A DNA stretch of 64,000 bases, from contig CAUEYX010000010.1 in NCBI GenBank assembly GCA_959022495.1, positions 22,732-86,731 of the forward strand, read 5' to 3'. The notes under the pieces are model-generated. The model was not told where the DNA came from. It saw only the letters and a program-made list of their open reading frames with translations, and made no database searches. Made by a program: the position numbers and the translations under genes. The first letter of the stretch is position 1. Each line of letters starts with the position of its first letter. Positions 23,135 through 31,992 of the stretch are shown one piece after another. Source of the DNA: an uncultured Lachnospiraceae bacterium. Its GTDB lineage: Bacteria > Bacillota > Clostridia > Lachnospirales > Lachnospiraceae.

Positions 23135-23970
23135 CTGTTCTTTCCTTTCGAGACTGCCCCCTCAAGAGCCGTCCCCACCGCGTTAACTGCCAGAAGCATC
23201 ACACAGAGCACGGCCAGAGGACACACGATCTGATTGGGATACAAAAGCATCTGGCCGCGCGCCTCCTGGATAATTGTCCCCAGACTTGCCGCCGGAGGCG
23301 CAATCCCCACCCCGAGAAAACTTAAGAACGCCTCTGTAAAGATGGCCTGAGGGACCAGAAAAATCAGGTTCACAAGAATCGGTCCCGCCGCATTGGGGAG
23401 CAGATGCCTCCACAGAATCCGCATCCGGGACAGCCCTTCCATTCTGGCCGCGGCCGCATAGTCCGTCCCTTTGAGCCTGATCACCTCGCCCCGGACAATG
23501 CGCGCCATGTCGATCCATCCTGACACACACAGTCCCAGGATGATGCTCCCCGCGCCCGCTCCCATAACCAAAGTAATCAGGATCACGTAGAGCATGGAAG
23601 GGATGGAGGCGATAATATCCGCCGCCCGCATCATCACCATGTCCGCATACTTTCCCGCATAGCCTGACACTGCCCCGTAAAGGACGCCAAAGGCTCCATT
23701 GATCAGCGCGCTGGAAATTCCGATCAGCAGGCTGATGCCCGCGCCGTACCAGACCCTGGCAAAGATATCCCTCCCGAACTTGTCCGTCCCGAACAGATGG
23801 GTCAGGGACATGGCCTGATTCTGGATCTCCGCATTCTGTTCCGAATAAGACCAGGGCCAGAACAACGGCACCAGGATGGCGAGCAGAATCCAGACGCCCA
23901 GGATCACGCATCCCGCAAAAGCCCCTCTGTTCCATCCGGGCGGACCCGGTATCTGGTTTCTTCTCTTCAT
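23131..23970 (-). CDS. Opp/Dpp-family importer permease (DppC/NikC type)
   Basis: Second membrane subunit of the importer, about 279 residues. The N-terminal cytoplasmic stretch has the DppC-type opening before a first membrane helix near 15-40. The loop HLFGTDKFGRDIFARVWYG follows, and the EAA cytoplasmic motif lies around residues 180-200 (AAARMEGLSRMRILWRHLLPN, read in two parts). The ATG at 23970 is eight bases after AAAGGAGG; a longer in-frame start at 24003 lacks a good site. It is coupled to the fused ATPase. Confidence 0.88.
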   Translation of the reverse strand: MKRRNQIPGPPGWNRGAFAGCVILGVWILLAILVPLFWPWSYSEQNAEIQNQAMSLTHLFGTDKFGRDIFARVWYGAGISLLIGISSALINGAFGVLYGAVSGYAGKYADMVMMRAADIIASIPSMLYVILITLVMGAGAGSIILGLCVSGWIDMARIVRGEVIRLKGTDYAAAARMEGLSRMRILWRHLLPNAAGPILVNLIFLVPQAIFTEAFLSFLGVGIAPPAASLGTIIQEARGQMLLYPNQIVCPLAVLCVMLLAVNAVGTALEGAVSKGKNR

Positions 23971-23992
23971 CCGTCCTGCCTCCTTTTTCCGC

Positions 23993-24919
23993 CTATTTCT
24001 CACTGTATGACCGGCGCGTCCTGGGGTCCATCCACGCGCAGACCAGGTCCGTCGCCAGGTTCACGAATATGACCACGGCGCCCATGAATACCGTCAGTCC
24101 CAGGATCAGCGTATAATCCCGGTTTGTGATGGAACTTACAAATTCCCTGCCAAGGCCGGGAATCGTAAAGATACTCTCCACCACAAAACTGCCGGTAAGC
24201 AGAAATGCCGATGCAGGACCCACATAATTCAGCACCGGTATCCACGCGTTCTTCAGGGCATGGGTAAAGAGAATCCGCCCTTTTCCAAGCCCTTTGGCCC
24301 GGGCAGAAAGCACATACTGCTTTCCCATCTCCGCGGCCAGCGTATTTGCCGTCAGCCTTGCGATAACTGCCGCCGGATAGAGGGACAGCGACAGGACCGG
24401 GAGCACGTAATGGGCCGGCGTCAAAAGCCCTGCCGCCGGGAACCATCCCAGCTTCACACTGAAGAGAAGGAGCAGGAGTATGGCTATGGCAAAATTAGGA
24501 ATGCCTGCCGCCGCCATTCCCACTGCCGCAATTCCTTCCTTTATGACCTTTCTCTTTGACACCGCCCGGATGATCCCAAATCCTGTCCCCAGCACTGCCG
24601 CTGTCAAAAGAGCCAGAATCCCAAGTCCCGCTGTAACCGGCCAGGTCCTCCCGATGATCTCTGCCACCGGGGTATCCGGCTCCTGGTACGAGATCCCCAG
24701 ATCCCCCTGCACAAGACCGCCCATATAGGACAGATACTGGTCAAAAAGAGGCGCATTCAGCCCGTATTCCTCCTCTACAGCCTCCACCACGTCTGTGGAC
24801 ACTGCCCCGTTCTGAAAGGGACTGCCCGGCATCAGCCTCACAAGGAAAAAGGATGTAGTCGCGAGGACGAAAAGAGAAACGATTCCTGTCAATATACGTT
24901 TCAGGGTATAACGAAACAT
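23993..24919 (-). CDS. Opp/Dpp-family importer permease (DppB/NikB type)
   Basis: First membrane subunit of the importer, 308 residues. It begins MFRYTLKRILTGI and shows the DppB features LVRLMPGSPF, a periplasmic-type loop with DQYLSYMGGLVQGDLGIS (18 residues) and the EAA loop (RAKGLGKGRILFTHALKNA). The C-terminal segment ends with RRSYSEK. The ATG at 24919 follows GGAAAGGAGGG; a reading from farther upstream has no ribosome binding site. Together with the next two genes and the lipoprotein it makes a complete peptide/nickel-class importer set between cobA-hemD and cobU. Confidence 0.88.
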   Translation of the reverse strand: MFRYTLKRILTGIVSLFVLATTSFFLVRLMPGSPFQNGAVSTDVVEAVEEEYGLNAPLFDQYLSYMGGLVQGDLGISYQEPDTPVAEIIGRTWPVTAGLGILALLTAAVLGTGFGIIRAVSKRKVIKEGIAAVGMAAAGIPNFAIAILLLLLFSVKLGWFPAAGLLTPAHYVLPVLSLSLYPAAVIARLTANTLAAEMGKQYVLSARAKGLGKGRILFTHALKNAWIPVLNYVGPASAFLLTGSFVVESIFTIPGLGREFVSSITNRDYTLILGLTVFMGAVVIFVNLATDLVCAWMDPRTRRSYSEK

Positions 24920-25014
24920 CTCCCTGCCCTCCTTTCCTGCGGGTCTGCGCCTGCCGCGCAGATCACATTCTCCGCGCCAGTGTAATACCCGTTTTATCCA
25001 AACGGCTCCCGCCG

Positions 25015-26616
25015 TCAATTTCTGCCCTGCCGGCTGTCTTTTCCGAACAGTTCCCGGATCTTTTCGATCATACTGTCCATGGAAGCCTTCTCTGATACAT
25101 GGATCTCCATCCCGTATTTCGCCGCCTCGGAAGCGGTCTGTTCCCCGATACAGACCGCTCGGACTTTCGCCCGATCCGCTTCCTTTACAGTCTGTGCGAA
25201 TCCTTTGACCGTAGACGCGCTGGTGAAGGTCACGGCGTCAATCTCTCCTCTGCTGATCATTTCGCCGATCCTTTCCTGAAGGAAAGGGTGTGTCTCATAC
25301 CGTGTCTCGTACAGTGGAATATCCTCTACATCCATCCCCGCCTCCAGCAGAGGCGGAAGCAGTTCCTCCGACCCGTTCCGGGCTCTTACTGCCGTGATAT
25401 GGCTGCCTGCCTGCACTGTCTTTGCGAGCGCCTCCCCCAAAGCTTTGGCACTGTACACCTGGGGCACCAGATCCGGGATCAGCCCGCGGTCCTTAAGGGC
25501 CAGGGCCGTACCGGAACCGATGGCCGCGATCCGGACATCCGCCCCGCCCGAAAAAAGGCTTCGCAGATCCATCTCCATTTCCATCAGCTCCTGAAAGAAC
25601 ACGTCAACTCCCGCGGGGCTGGTAAAGACAAGCCATTCCTGCCCTTTCCGCCCGCGCGTCCTCTCCAGTGCCTCCTTCAGGCGTCCATTGGGGTGGACCG
25701 CTTCCGTGCGGATGGCCGGCATCTCAATCACCTGGGCGCCCAGCGCCCTGAGCCGCCCTGCCAGGGAGGAGCTTCTCTTTCTCGGTCTTGTGACCAGGAA
25801 CTGCCTGCCGCCCAGCACCCGGTCTTCCGCCCAGTGCATCTGCTCCGCCAGGGCGCACACCCTGCCCACCACAATGATGGCAGGCGTCTGTATCCCCGCG
25901 CGGTCAGAACATTCTTTTAATGTGCCGACGGTGGCAGTAACTCTTCTCTGCCCCGCGGCGGTCCCATTCTCCAGGACCGCTGCGGGCAGATCCGGGTCCA
26001 TCCCGGCTTTCATCAGCCCGTCCAGCAGAAACGCCATAGAGGAAAGTCCCATCAGGAAAACCAGCGTCCCCTTCAGTCTGACAAGCGCAGGGAAGTCCAG
26101 ATCCACCTGCCCGCCTTTTCTCGCATGCCCGGTGATTACATGGAACGAGGAGGCATAGTCCCGGTGTGTTACAGGAATCCCTGCGTAAGCGGGCACAGCC
26201 GCCGCGGAAGTCACCCCCGGGACCACCTCAAAAGGAATCCCTTCTGAGAGGAGAGCTTCCAGCTCTTCCCCGCCCCTCCCGAACACAAAGGGGTCTCCTC
26301 CTTTCAGACGCAGGACCCGTTTCCCTCTCCGGGACTCCCGCACAAGGATCTGGTTAATCTCCTCCTGGGGAACGGGATGATTTCCCGCGTGTTTTCCTAC
26401 GTAGATGGCCTCCTTTCCCTCCGGAATCCGGCTTAAAATTTCCGCGCTGATGAGGGCGTCATACACGATCACGTCCGCCTGTTCAATCAGTTCCGCCGCC
26501 TTCAGGGTCAGCAGGGCGCTGTCCCCGGGGCCGGCTCCCGCAAGCCATACTTTTCCTTCCATGGTCCCGTCTGCCAAAATCATCCCTTCTTTGGGGATTC
26601 CTTGTGATTGTTTCAT
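25015..26616 (-). CDS. cobA-hemD: Uroporphyrinogen-III methyltransferase fused to uroporphyrinogen-III synthase
   Basis: Bifunctional protein of about 533 residues. The N-terminal half (about 25-270) is the SUMT domain that makes precorrin-2, with AGAGPGDSALLTLKA, LRLKGGDPFVFGRGGEE and PGVTSAAAVPAYAGIPVTHR. The C-terminal half (about 285-525) is HemD, which cyclises hydroxymethylbilane, with FLVTRPRKRSS, VFTSPAGVDVFF and AVTFTSASTVKGF. The ATG at 26616 is preceded by AGGAATT. A longer reading to 26811 is only the 50-base tandem repeats. With hemC upstream it supplies precorrin-2 for the pathway. Confidence 0.92.
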   Translation of the reverse strand: MKQSQGIPKEGMILADGTMEGKVWLAGAGPGDSALLTLKAAELIEQADVIVYDALISAEILSRIPEGKEAIYVGKHAGNHPVPQEEINQILVRESRRGKRVLRLKGGDPFVFGRGGEELEALLSEGIPFEVVPGVTSAAAVPAYAGIPVTHRDYASSFHVITGHARKGGQVDLDFPALVRLKGTLVFLMGLSSMAFLLDGLMKAGMDPDLPAAVLENGTAAGQRRVTATVGTLKECSDRAGIQTPAIIVVGRVCALAEQMHWAEDRVLGGRQFLVTRPRKRSSSLAGRLRALGAQVIEMPAIRTEAVHPNGRLKEALERTRGRKGQEWLVFTSPAGVDVFFQELMEMEMDLRSLFSGGADVRIAAIGSGTALALKDRGLIPDLVPQVYSAKALGEALAKTVQAGSHITAVRARNGSEELLPPLLEAGMDVEDIPLYETRYETHPFLQERIGEMISRGEIDAVTFTSASTVKGFAQTVKEADRAKVRAVCIGEQTASEAAKYGMEIHVSEKASMDSMIEKIRELFGKDSRQGRN

Positions 26617-26671
26617 AATTCCTGTTCTCCGATCTTGATTTCTGCCTCCGCAGCTTTCCCTCTCCCCGGCC

Positions 26672-26830
26672 ACGCCGCTTCCAGCGTTTCCCAACGGCAG
26701 GGAATCTTCCTCTTTTTTAAGCGCGCCGCTTCCGACGCTTCCCGCCGGCAGGGGATCTCCCTCTTTCTGAACGCGCCGTATCCAGCGCTTTCTGCCGGCA
26801 GGGCATTTCACCCTGCCTGAACGCGCCGCA
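26672..26830. repeat. Three tandem copies of a 50-base repeat, last overlapping the hemC end
   Basis: The motif GCGCCG...CCAGCG...GGCAGGG recurs at about 26674, 26725 and 26775, with a partial start at about 26825; spacings are 51, 50 and 50 bases. The units are 75-85 percent alike by eye. The copy nearest hemC contains that gene's last codons and stop (26808-26810), so the array seems to have grown by duplication of the hemC 3' end. In the minus strand it can be read in frame ahead of cobA-hemD, with RRVQ and SGSGA-type echoes, but without a start signal. Confidence 0.75.
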
Positions 26831-27698
26831 TCAGCTCCCGCGCCAGCTCCTCCCCGGCCTGGGCCGCGCGGGCGGCATCCGCGCAGACCGTCCCCTTTTC
26901 ATAGGTTCCTGTCTTCTCTTCATAATACAGGGCAGAAAGCCGCAGCTCATTTCCTAAGACCCGGGCATGGGCCGCGCTGGGGGAAGTGCACCCCCCTTCT
27001 GCCGCGCGGATAAACTGCCGCTCCGCCAGGGCGGCGGCCCGGCTCTGCGGACAATCCAGCCGTTCCATCCACGCATAGTTCTCCCCGCGCCGCCCCTGGA
27101 TGGCCAGGATTCCCTGCCCGGCGGCCGGGATCATCTCTTCCACAGAGAAATACCGGTAGATCACCTGCTCCAGCCCCATCCGCTTCAGCCCGGCCGCGGC
27201 AAGAAGTGTCCCATCATATCCCCCGGTCTCAAGCTTGTGCATCCGGGTCTGGATATTTCCCCGGATTCCGCGGAACGTACATCCCGGATACAGGGCCTCC
27301 ATCTGAAGCATCCGTCTCCGGCTGGACGTTCCGATGACCGGGCTGGAGGGAAGTTCTTCAAGGGTTTTCCTAATTAGAAGCACATCCCTTGGGTCCTCCC
27401 GCCTGCTGTAACCGAGAATGGGCAGCTCCTCCCTGACCTCCATGGGCACGTCTTTTAAACTGTGGACGGCCAGGTCAATCTTCCCTTCCATCAGGGCCCG
27501 GTCAAGCTCCTTTACAAACAAGCCTTTTCCCCCGATCTTTTCCAAGCTTTGATCCAGGATTTGATCGCCGGTTGTCTTCATGGTCATAATTTCCGCCTTC
27601 ACGCCTGGCGCTTCTTTTTCAATGCGTTCTTTTATCATCTCTGCCTGTCTGACTGCCAGGGCGCTCTCCCGGCTTCCAATCCGAATTACAGAATACAT
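26808..27698 (-). CDS. hemC: Hydroxymethylbilane synthase (porphobilinogen deaminase)
   Basis: Joins four porphobilinogens to the linear tetrapyrrole that HemD cyclises; 296 residues. It opens with VIRIGSRESALAVRQAE and contains the catalytic-Asp region VHSLKDVPM. The conserved segment ISxxTSRRRMLQ appears here as IGTSSRRRMLQ, and the dipyrromethane-cofactor Cys lies in AAEGGCTSP. It overlaps the cbiP end by 13 bases, with AAAGGATG ahead of ATG 27698. Neither hemA, hemL nor hemB lies in this window, so porphobilinogen must come from elsewhere. Confidence 0.94.
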   Translation of the reverse strand: MYSVIRIGSRESALAVRQAEMIKERIEKEAPGVKAEIMTMKTTGDQILDQSLEKIGGKGLFVKELDRALMEGKIDLAVHSLKDVPMEVREELPILGYSRREDPRDVLLIRKTLEELPSSPVIGTSSRRRMLQMEALYPGCTFRGIRGNIQTRMHKLETGGYDGTLLAAAGLKRMGLEQVIYRYFSVEEMIPAAGQGILAIQGRRGENYAWMERLDCPQSRAAALAERQFIRAAEGGCTSPSAAHARVLGNELRLSALYYEEKTGTYEKGTVCADAARAAQAGEELARELMRRVQAG

Positions 27699-29236
27699 GG
27701 CGCATCCTTTCCCTTCTCGATAATCTCATAGACTGCTTCCATATTCACGCTGCCGCGGATAATATCCGCAAGCCGGTCATACTGTTCTTCTTTGTACGCC
27801 TTCCAGTCCCTGGCCTGGATCTGTGAGGGATCGCATCCCTTCCTTCTCAGCAGGGCCGAGAGGAATCCTCCCGCGGCTTCCGGCGCGTCAAAAATCCCAT
27901 GTACATAACACCCGTATACATTTCCCCGGCAGGCACCGTCCTTAAGGACTGTCCCATGCCCGGACTCGGCCCCGCTGCCTTCATCTTCCCGATTGATGCT
28001 TACAAGCTGGCTGGCACTGTCTGTGAGGGAACTTTTCCCCATATGGATCTCATATCCCGTAAACGGCAGGCCCGACATCTCCCCCAGAATTCCTTCCGGG
28101 GCAAGGAAGTTCCCACGGACTCTTGTGGTCCGCTTTTCCGAGAGGAATACCGTTCGCACGGGAAGAAGGCCCATACCCGCCACTTTTCCTCCCCGCTCTG
28201 TGCCTTCTGGATCGGAGATCTCCTGCCCCAGCATCTGATATCCACCGCAGATTCCAAACACCAGCCCGCCCCGGTCCGCGTACTTTAGGATCTTCGCCTC
28301 CAGGCCGCTCTGGCGCATCCAGAGAAGATCCTGGATGGTATTTTTACTGCCCGGCAGGAATACGGCATCTGGCTCACCGAACTCTTCCGGGGAGGTGATA
28401 TACCGCAGGGACACCTCTTCTAAAGACTCCAGGGGGGCAAAGTCCGTAAAATTCGAGATCCTGGGCAGACGGATAACCGCGATGTCCACAAGCCCCGGCT
28501 TTTCTTTTTTGGAGAACCGCCCGGTCAGGCTGTCCTCCTCATCGATGTCCAGATAGAAATATGGAACGACCCCCAGCACCGGAATCCCGGTCTGCTCCTC
28601 CAGCATGGACAGCCCTGGTTTTAAGATAGAGACGTCGCCTCGGAACTTATTGATAATCGTCCCCTTGATCCGCCTCCGTTCCTCCTCTTCCAGAAGCAGG
28701 ATTGTCCCTGCGATCTGGGCGAAGACCCCGCCCCGGTCAATGTCCCCGGCAAGGAGCACCGGCGCGTCCGCCATTTCCGCCATCCCCATATTTACGATGT
28801 CATCTTTCTTCAGATTGATCTCCGCCGGGCTCCCTGCCCCCTCAATCACGATCACGTCGAAACGGGAGGATAATTGCGCGTAGGCCTCCATCACCGCGGG
28901 GACATACTCCCTCTTGCGGCGGTAATACTCCACAGCGGACATCACTCCCACGGGTTTTCCGTTTAGGATCACCTGGGACCCTGTGTCATTGGTCGGCTTT
29001 AAGAGGATTGGATTCATGCATGCTTCCGGTTCGATCCCTGCCGCCTCTGCCTGCATGACCTGTGCCCGCCCCATCTCCAGCCCTTCCCTGGTAATATAAG
29101 AATTCAGCGCCATGTTCTGAGACTTAAAAGGAGCGGCCTTTACTCCGTCCTGCTTCAGGACACGGCACAGTCCTCCTGTAAGAATGCTCTTCCCCACATT
29201 GGACATGGTTCCCTGTATCATAATCGGTCTCGCCAT
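27686..29236 (-). CDS. cbiP: Cobyric acid synthase
   Basis: Amidates adenosylcobyrinate a,c-diamide at four side chains using ATP and glutamine; 516 residues. The N-terminal ATP-binding domain has MIQGTMSNVGKSILTGGL and SQNMALNSYITREGLEMGRA (given as two parts of one block), plus VIEGAGSPAEINL. The C-terminal glutamine amidotransferase domain has its nucleophile Cys in VFGICGGYQMLG. The ATG at 29236 has GGAG nine bases ahead; a longer reading has no ribosome site. Confidence 0.95.
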   Translation of the reverse strand: MARPIMIQGTMSNVGKSILTGGLCRVLKQDGVKAAPFKSQNMALNSYITREGLEMGRAQVMQAEAAGIEPEACMNPILLKPTNDTGSQVILNGKPVGVMSAVEYYRRKREYVPAVMEAYAQLSSRFDVIVIEGAGSPAEINLKKDDIVNMGMAEMADAPVLLAGDIDRGGVFAQIAGTILLLEEEERRRIKGTIINKFRGDVSILKPGLSMLEEQTGIPVLGVVPYFYLDIDEEDSLTGRFSKKEKPGLVDIAVIRLPRISNFTDFAPLESLEEVSLRYITSPEEFGEPDAVFLPGSKNTIQDLLWMRQSGLEAKILKYADRGGLVFGICGGYQMLGQEISDPEGTERGGKVAGMGLLPVRTVFLSEKRTTRVRGNFLAPEGILGEMSGLPFTGYEIHMGKSSLTDSASQLVSINREDEGSGAESGHGTVLKDGACRGNVYGCYVHGIFDAPEAAGGFLSALLRRKGCDPSQIQARDWKAYKEEQYDRLADIIRGSVNMEAVYEIIEKGKDAPCIL

Positions 29237-29303
29237 CACGGTTCTCCTTTCTCTGTCCTTTCTCTCAGTCTGCTGTCTCTCGCATTTTCTATGGTACAGC
29301 ACT

Positions 29304-30359
29304 TCAAGGTTCCACGCTTTTTATCACTTCCCGCAGCGCCTCCAGAAGCCGGGTATTCTCCTTCGGCCGCCTCACAGCTGTGCGGTACCAGCCTTTCTGA
29401 AGCCCCCGGTAATTTCCGCAGTCCCGGATTAAGATTCCTTTCTCCTTTAAGCGTTCTGCCAGATCGATGCCGCTGTGCATCAGAATGAAATTCGCCTCCG
29501 AGGGAATGACCCGGATTCCCATCTCTGTAAGCTTCCCTTCCATCCGGGCCCGTTCTTCCCGGATGAGGTCTCTCGTCTCTTCCGCCCGGCGCTCTTCCGT
29601 CTCGGAGAGAGCGGCCCTCCCCGCCTCCTGCGCCGGGATGGAGACGTTCCAGGGCTGGCGCACCTTCTGCATCCGCTCTATCAGTTCCAGATCCGAAGTG
29701 ATCCCATATCCCAGCCTAAGGCCGGGGATGGCATGCATCTTTGTAAACGCCCTCACCACAAAGAGCCAGGGGTTCCCCCCGATCTCCTTCTCCCCATAGT
29801 ACGCGGTCTCCTGGTCCGCGAATTCGATAAAACACTCATCCAGCACAAGCCGGATCTGGTTCTCCCGGCAGCGATCTATGACGCGGCGCAGAAGGTCCCT
29901 GCCGGTCACCTGGCCCGCAGGATTTGATGGGGAACAGAGGAACACCATATCCAGTTCCTCTGTCAGATCATCGAGGATGCGCTCCGTAAGCCGGAAGTTC
30001 TCTTTCTCTTCCAGGTAGTGATACCGCACCCGGCAGCCCACGGCCCGCAGCGCCTGCTCGTATTCTGAGAACGCGGGGACAGGGATCAGCGCCTCCGCCG
30101 GCCGTTCTGCGGCCGTGATGGAGAAGAAAAGTTCCGCCGCGCCGTTTCCCGGCAGAAAGCAGCTGGACGGAATCCCGGTGCGTTCCGCCAAAGCCTCCCG
30201 CAGGGCGCGGCACCGGCTGTCCGGGTAGGCGAAGCATTGGTCCACGCCCCTTTTCGCCGCTTCCAGCACGGCACCGGACGGTCCCAGCGGATTTATATTT
30301 ACGGAAAAATCCAGCATATCCCTGTACGTATAAATATCTCCTCCATGTCCGTATTCCAT
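29304..30359 (-). CDS. cobD: Threonine-phosphate decarboxylase (CobD family aminotransferase fold)
   Basis: PLP enzyme of 351 residues that should make 1-amino-2-propanol phosphate, the nucleotide-loop linker, from threonine phosphate. It opens with HGGDIYTYRDMLDFSVNINP, as in bacterial CobD. Further landmarks are LVLDECFIEF (the Asp that holds the pyridine nitrogen) and RAFTKMHAIPGLRLGYG with the Schiff-base Lys near 212. Without the cobalamin context it could be read as a histidinol-phosphate aminotransferase, but NINP and the position between cbiP and cbiB support CobD. Confidence 0.88.
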   Translation of the reverse strand: MEYGHGGDIYTYRDMLDFSVNINPLGPSGAVLEAAKRGVDQCFAYPDSRCRALREALAERTGIPSSCFLPGNGAAELFFSITAAERPAEALIPVPAFSEYEQALRAVGCRVRYHYLEEKENFRLTERILDDLTEELDMVFLCSPSNPAGQVTGRDLLRRVIDRCRENQIRLVLDECFIEFADQETAYYGEKEIGGNPWLFVVRAFTKMHAIPGLRLGYGITSDLELIERMQKVRQPWNVSIPAQEAGRAALSETEERRAEETRDLIREERARMEGKLTEMGIRVIPSEANFILMHSGIDLAERLKEKGILIRDCGNYRGLQKGWYRTAVRRPKENTRLLEALREVIKSVEP

Positions 30360-30407
30360 GTCATTCTCCTCTTTTTCCTGACGTTTCTGCTTTCCTTTTC
30401 CCCTGCT

Positions 30408-31367
30408 TCACACCAGCAGGATCACGGCCAGCCTGATCCCCCCGCAGAGAAGCAGGGTTAAAATCTCCGCCCCGTACATCAGCCTTCCGGCCCTTAAAAT
30501 GTCCTCCGGTTCAATGGGGCGCAGGGCATCTCCGATAAACTCTTTTTTATAAAGTTTCCCAAAATAGACTGCGTCCCCGGCCAGCCTGACTCCCAGCGCT
30601 CCCGCGCAGACGGATTCTGTCTGCGCCGCGTTGGGGCTTGTGTGTTTCTTCCGGTCCCGGCGGTGAATCTTCCACGCATTCTTCCCGTCCAGGCCGGTGA
30701 GAAAGGCGGCCGCTGTCATAAACAGCGCTGTAACCCGTGAAGGGATGTAGTTAAAGACATCGTCCATTTTCGCGGGAATCCTGCCAAACTGTAAGTATCT
30801 GTCGTTTTTATATCCCAGCATGGAATCCATCGTATTGACCGCTTTATAGAGGAAGCCTAAAGGCGCTCCGCCGATCAGCAGGAACATGAGAGGAGCTGTC
30901 ACCCCGTCAGAAGTATTTTCAGCCACTGTCTCCACCGCAGCCTTGGTAACGCCCTCCTCTGTGAGACATTCGGTATCCCTTCCAACGATCATGGAGACCG
31001 CCGCTCTCGCCCCGGGAAGATCCTGCGCTTTAAGCCTCTCATACACCTTCCGGCTCTCAGATGCCAGGCACCGTGCTGCCAGGATCTGGTAACACCAGAA
31101 CGCCTCCAGCAGGAAAGAAAGCACCGGGTGGACAAGCCCTGCCAGAAAAAGGACAGCCGCCGGGATGCCGTATGCCAGCGCCGCGGTTAAAACCCAGAGC
31201 ACGCCTCCCGCCGCGGTCAGGTGCGCGCCGCAGCATTTCCTCAGCTTACGCTCCCCCCAGGAGATCCCGTTCCCGATCAGCCGCACCGGATGGTACAGCC
31301 ACACCGGATCTCCGAACAGAAGATCCAGCAGTACGCCCGCCGCGCAGGCCGCAAGTGTCATCTCCAT
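30408..31367 (-). CDS. cbiB: Adenosylcobinamide-phosphate synthase
   Basis: Integral membrane enzyme of 319 residues that attaches the aminopropanol arm to adenosylcobyric acid. It contains LLFGDPVWLYHPVRLIGN near the N terminus and ENTSDGVTAPLMFLLIGGAPLGF near residues 150-172 (given as two joined parts). KAVNTMDSMLGYKNDRY and the closing TESVCAGALGVRLAGDAVYFG are also typical CbiB signatures. Four or five hydrophobic segments are visible. It follows the order cobC, cbiB, cobD, cbiP, consistent with assembly of the nucleotide loop. Confidence 0.94.
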   Translation of the reverse strand: MEMTLAACAAGVLLDLLFGDPVWLYHPVRLIGNGISWGERKLRKCCGAHLTAAGGVLWVLTAALAYGIPAAVLFLAGLVHPVLSFLLEAFWCYQILAARCLASESRKVYERLKAQDLPGARAAVSMIVGRDTECLTEEGVTKAAVETVAENTSDGVTAPLMFLLIGGAPLGFLYKAVNTMDSMLGYKNDRYLQFGRIPAKMDDVFNYIPSRVTALFMTAAAFLTGLDGKNAWKIHRRDRKKHTSPNAAQTESVCAGALGVRLAGDAVYFGKLYKKEFIGDALRPIEPEDILRAGRLMYGAEILTLLLCGGIRLAVILLV

Positions 31368-31380
31368 TTTTCCTACTCCT

Positions 31381-31992
31381 TTACCCGATCTTCTTTACGC
31401 CACGCAGGATCTCCCTCCCGCTCTTCCACTCCGCTTCTTCTGCCTGGGCAGAATAACCGCATCCGTTCCCTGCCTGCCAGTCATAGAACCCATGCTCCCC
31501 TTCTGCCAGCCGGGAAAGAGCGGCCATAATGGTCCCCCCGTGGACCACGAACGCCGCGCATTCGACCCCTTCTGACATCCAGATGCGGACCCATTTCTTC
31601 ACACCGTCCGCGCACCGCTGCCGGAATGCCTCCTGGGACTCCCCTCCGGGAAACGCGGTCATCCCCCCTGAGCTGATCCACGCAGTGTAGGCCGGTTCAT
31701 CTTTGAGTTCTTCATAGGTCTTCCCCTCAAATCTGCCAAAATCACACTCCCGGAGCATGGGCTCCGTCCGCGCCGGCGTCCCAGGCCAGATCAGCTCTGC
31801 CGTCTCCAGGCACCGCTTCATAGGGCTCGCCGTCAGGCACCGGACCTGCGGATACCGGACTGCCCCCTGCCCCAGCTGCTGTTCCCGGAACCTCTCCGCG
31901 GCCAGGGCAGACAGGGATTCATCTGTGCTGCCGATATACTGTCTCTTTTCGTTTCCCGGCGTGGGCAGGTGCCGGATAAAAATTACTTCCAT
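31381..31992 (-). CDS. cobC: Alpha-ribazole phosphatase-like histidine phosphatase
   Basis: Histidine-phosphatase family protein of 203 residues that should remove the phosphate of alpha-ribazole phosphate or adenosylcobalamin phosphate. The start ATG 31992 is six bases after GGGAGG; an ATG at 31998 is too close to it. The catalytic-His motif reads RHLPTPGNE instead of the usual RHG, followed by YIGSTDESLS as in clostridial CobC. Also seen are SPMKRCLETAELI, LRECDFGRFEGKTYEEL and VVHGGTIMAAL with the second catalytic His. It overlaps the cobS end by 10 bases. Confidence 0.87.
   Translation of the reverse strand: MEVIFIRHLPTPGNEKRQYIGSTDESLSALAAERFREQQLGQGAVRYPQVRCLTASPMKRCLETAELIWPGTPARTEPMLRECDFGRFEGKTYEELKDEPAYTAWISSGGMTAFPGGESQEAFRQRCADGVKKWVRIWMSEGVECAAFVVHGGTIMAALSRLAEGEHGFYDWQAGNGCGYSAQAEEAEWKSGREILRGVKKIG

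Noticed and set aside
26617..26811. N-terminal extension of cobA-hemD through the tandem repeats
   Set aside because: The extended reading gives repetitive low-complexity residues and has no ribosome site; ATG 26616 has one and matches the family start.
26672..26830. Repeats considered as a CRISPR array
   Set aside because: Repeats are contiguous with no unique spacers, partly coding, and no cas gene is near.
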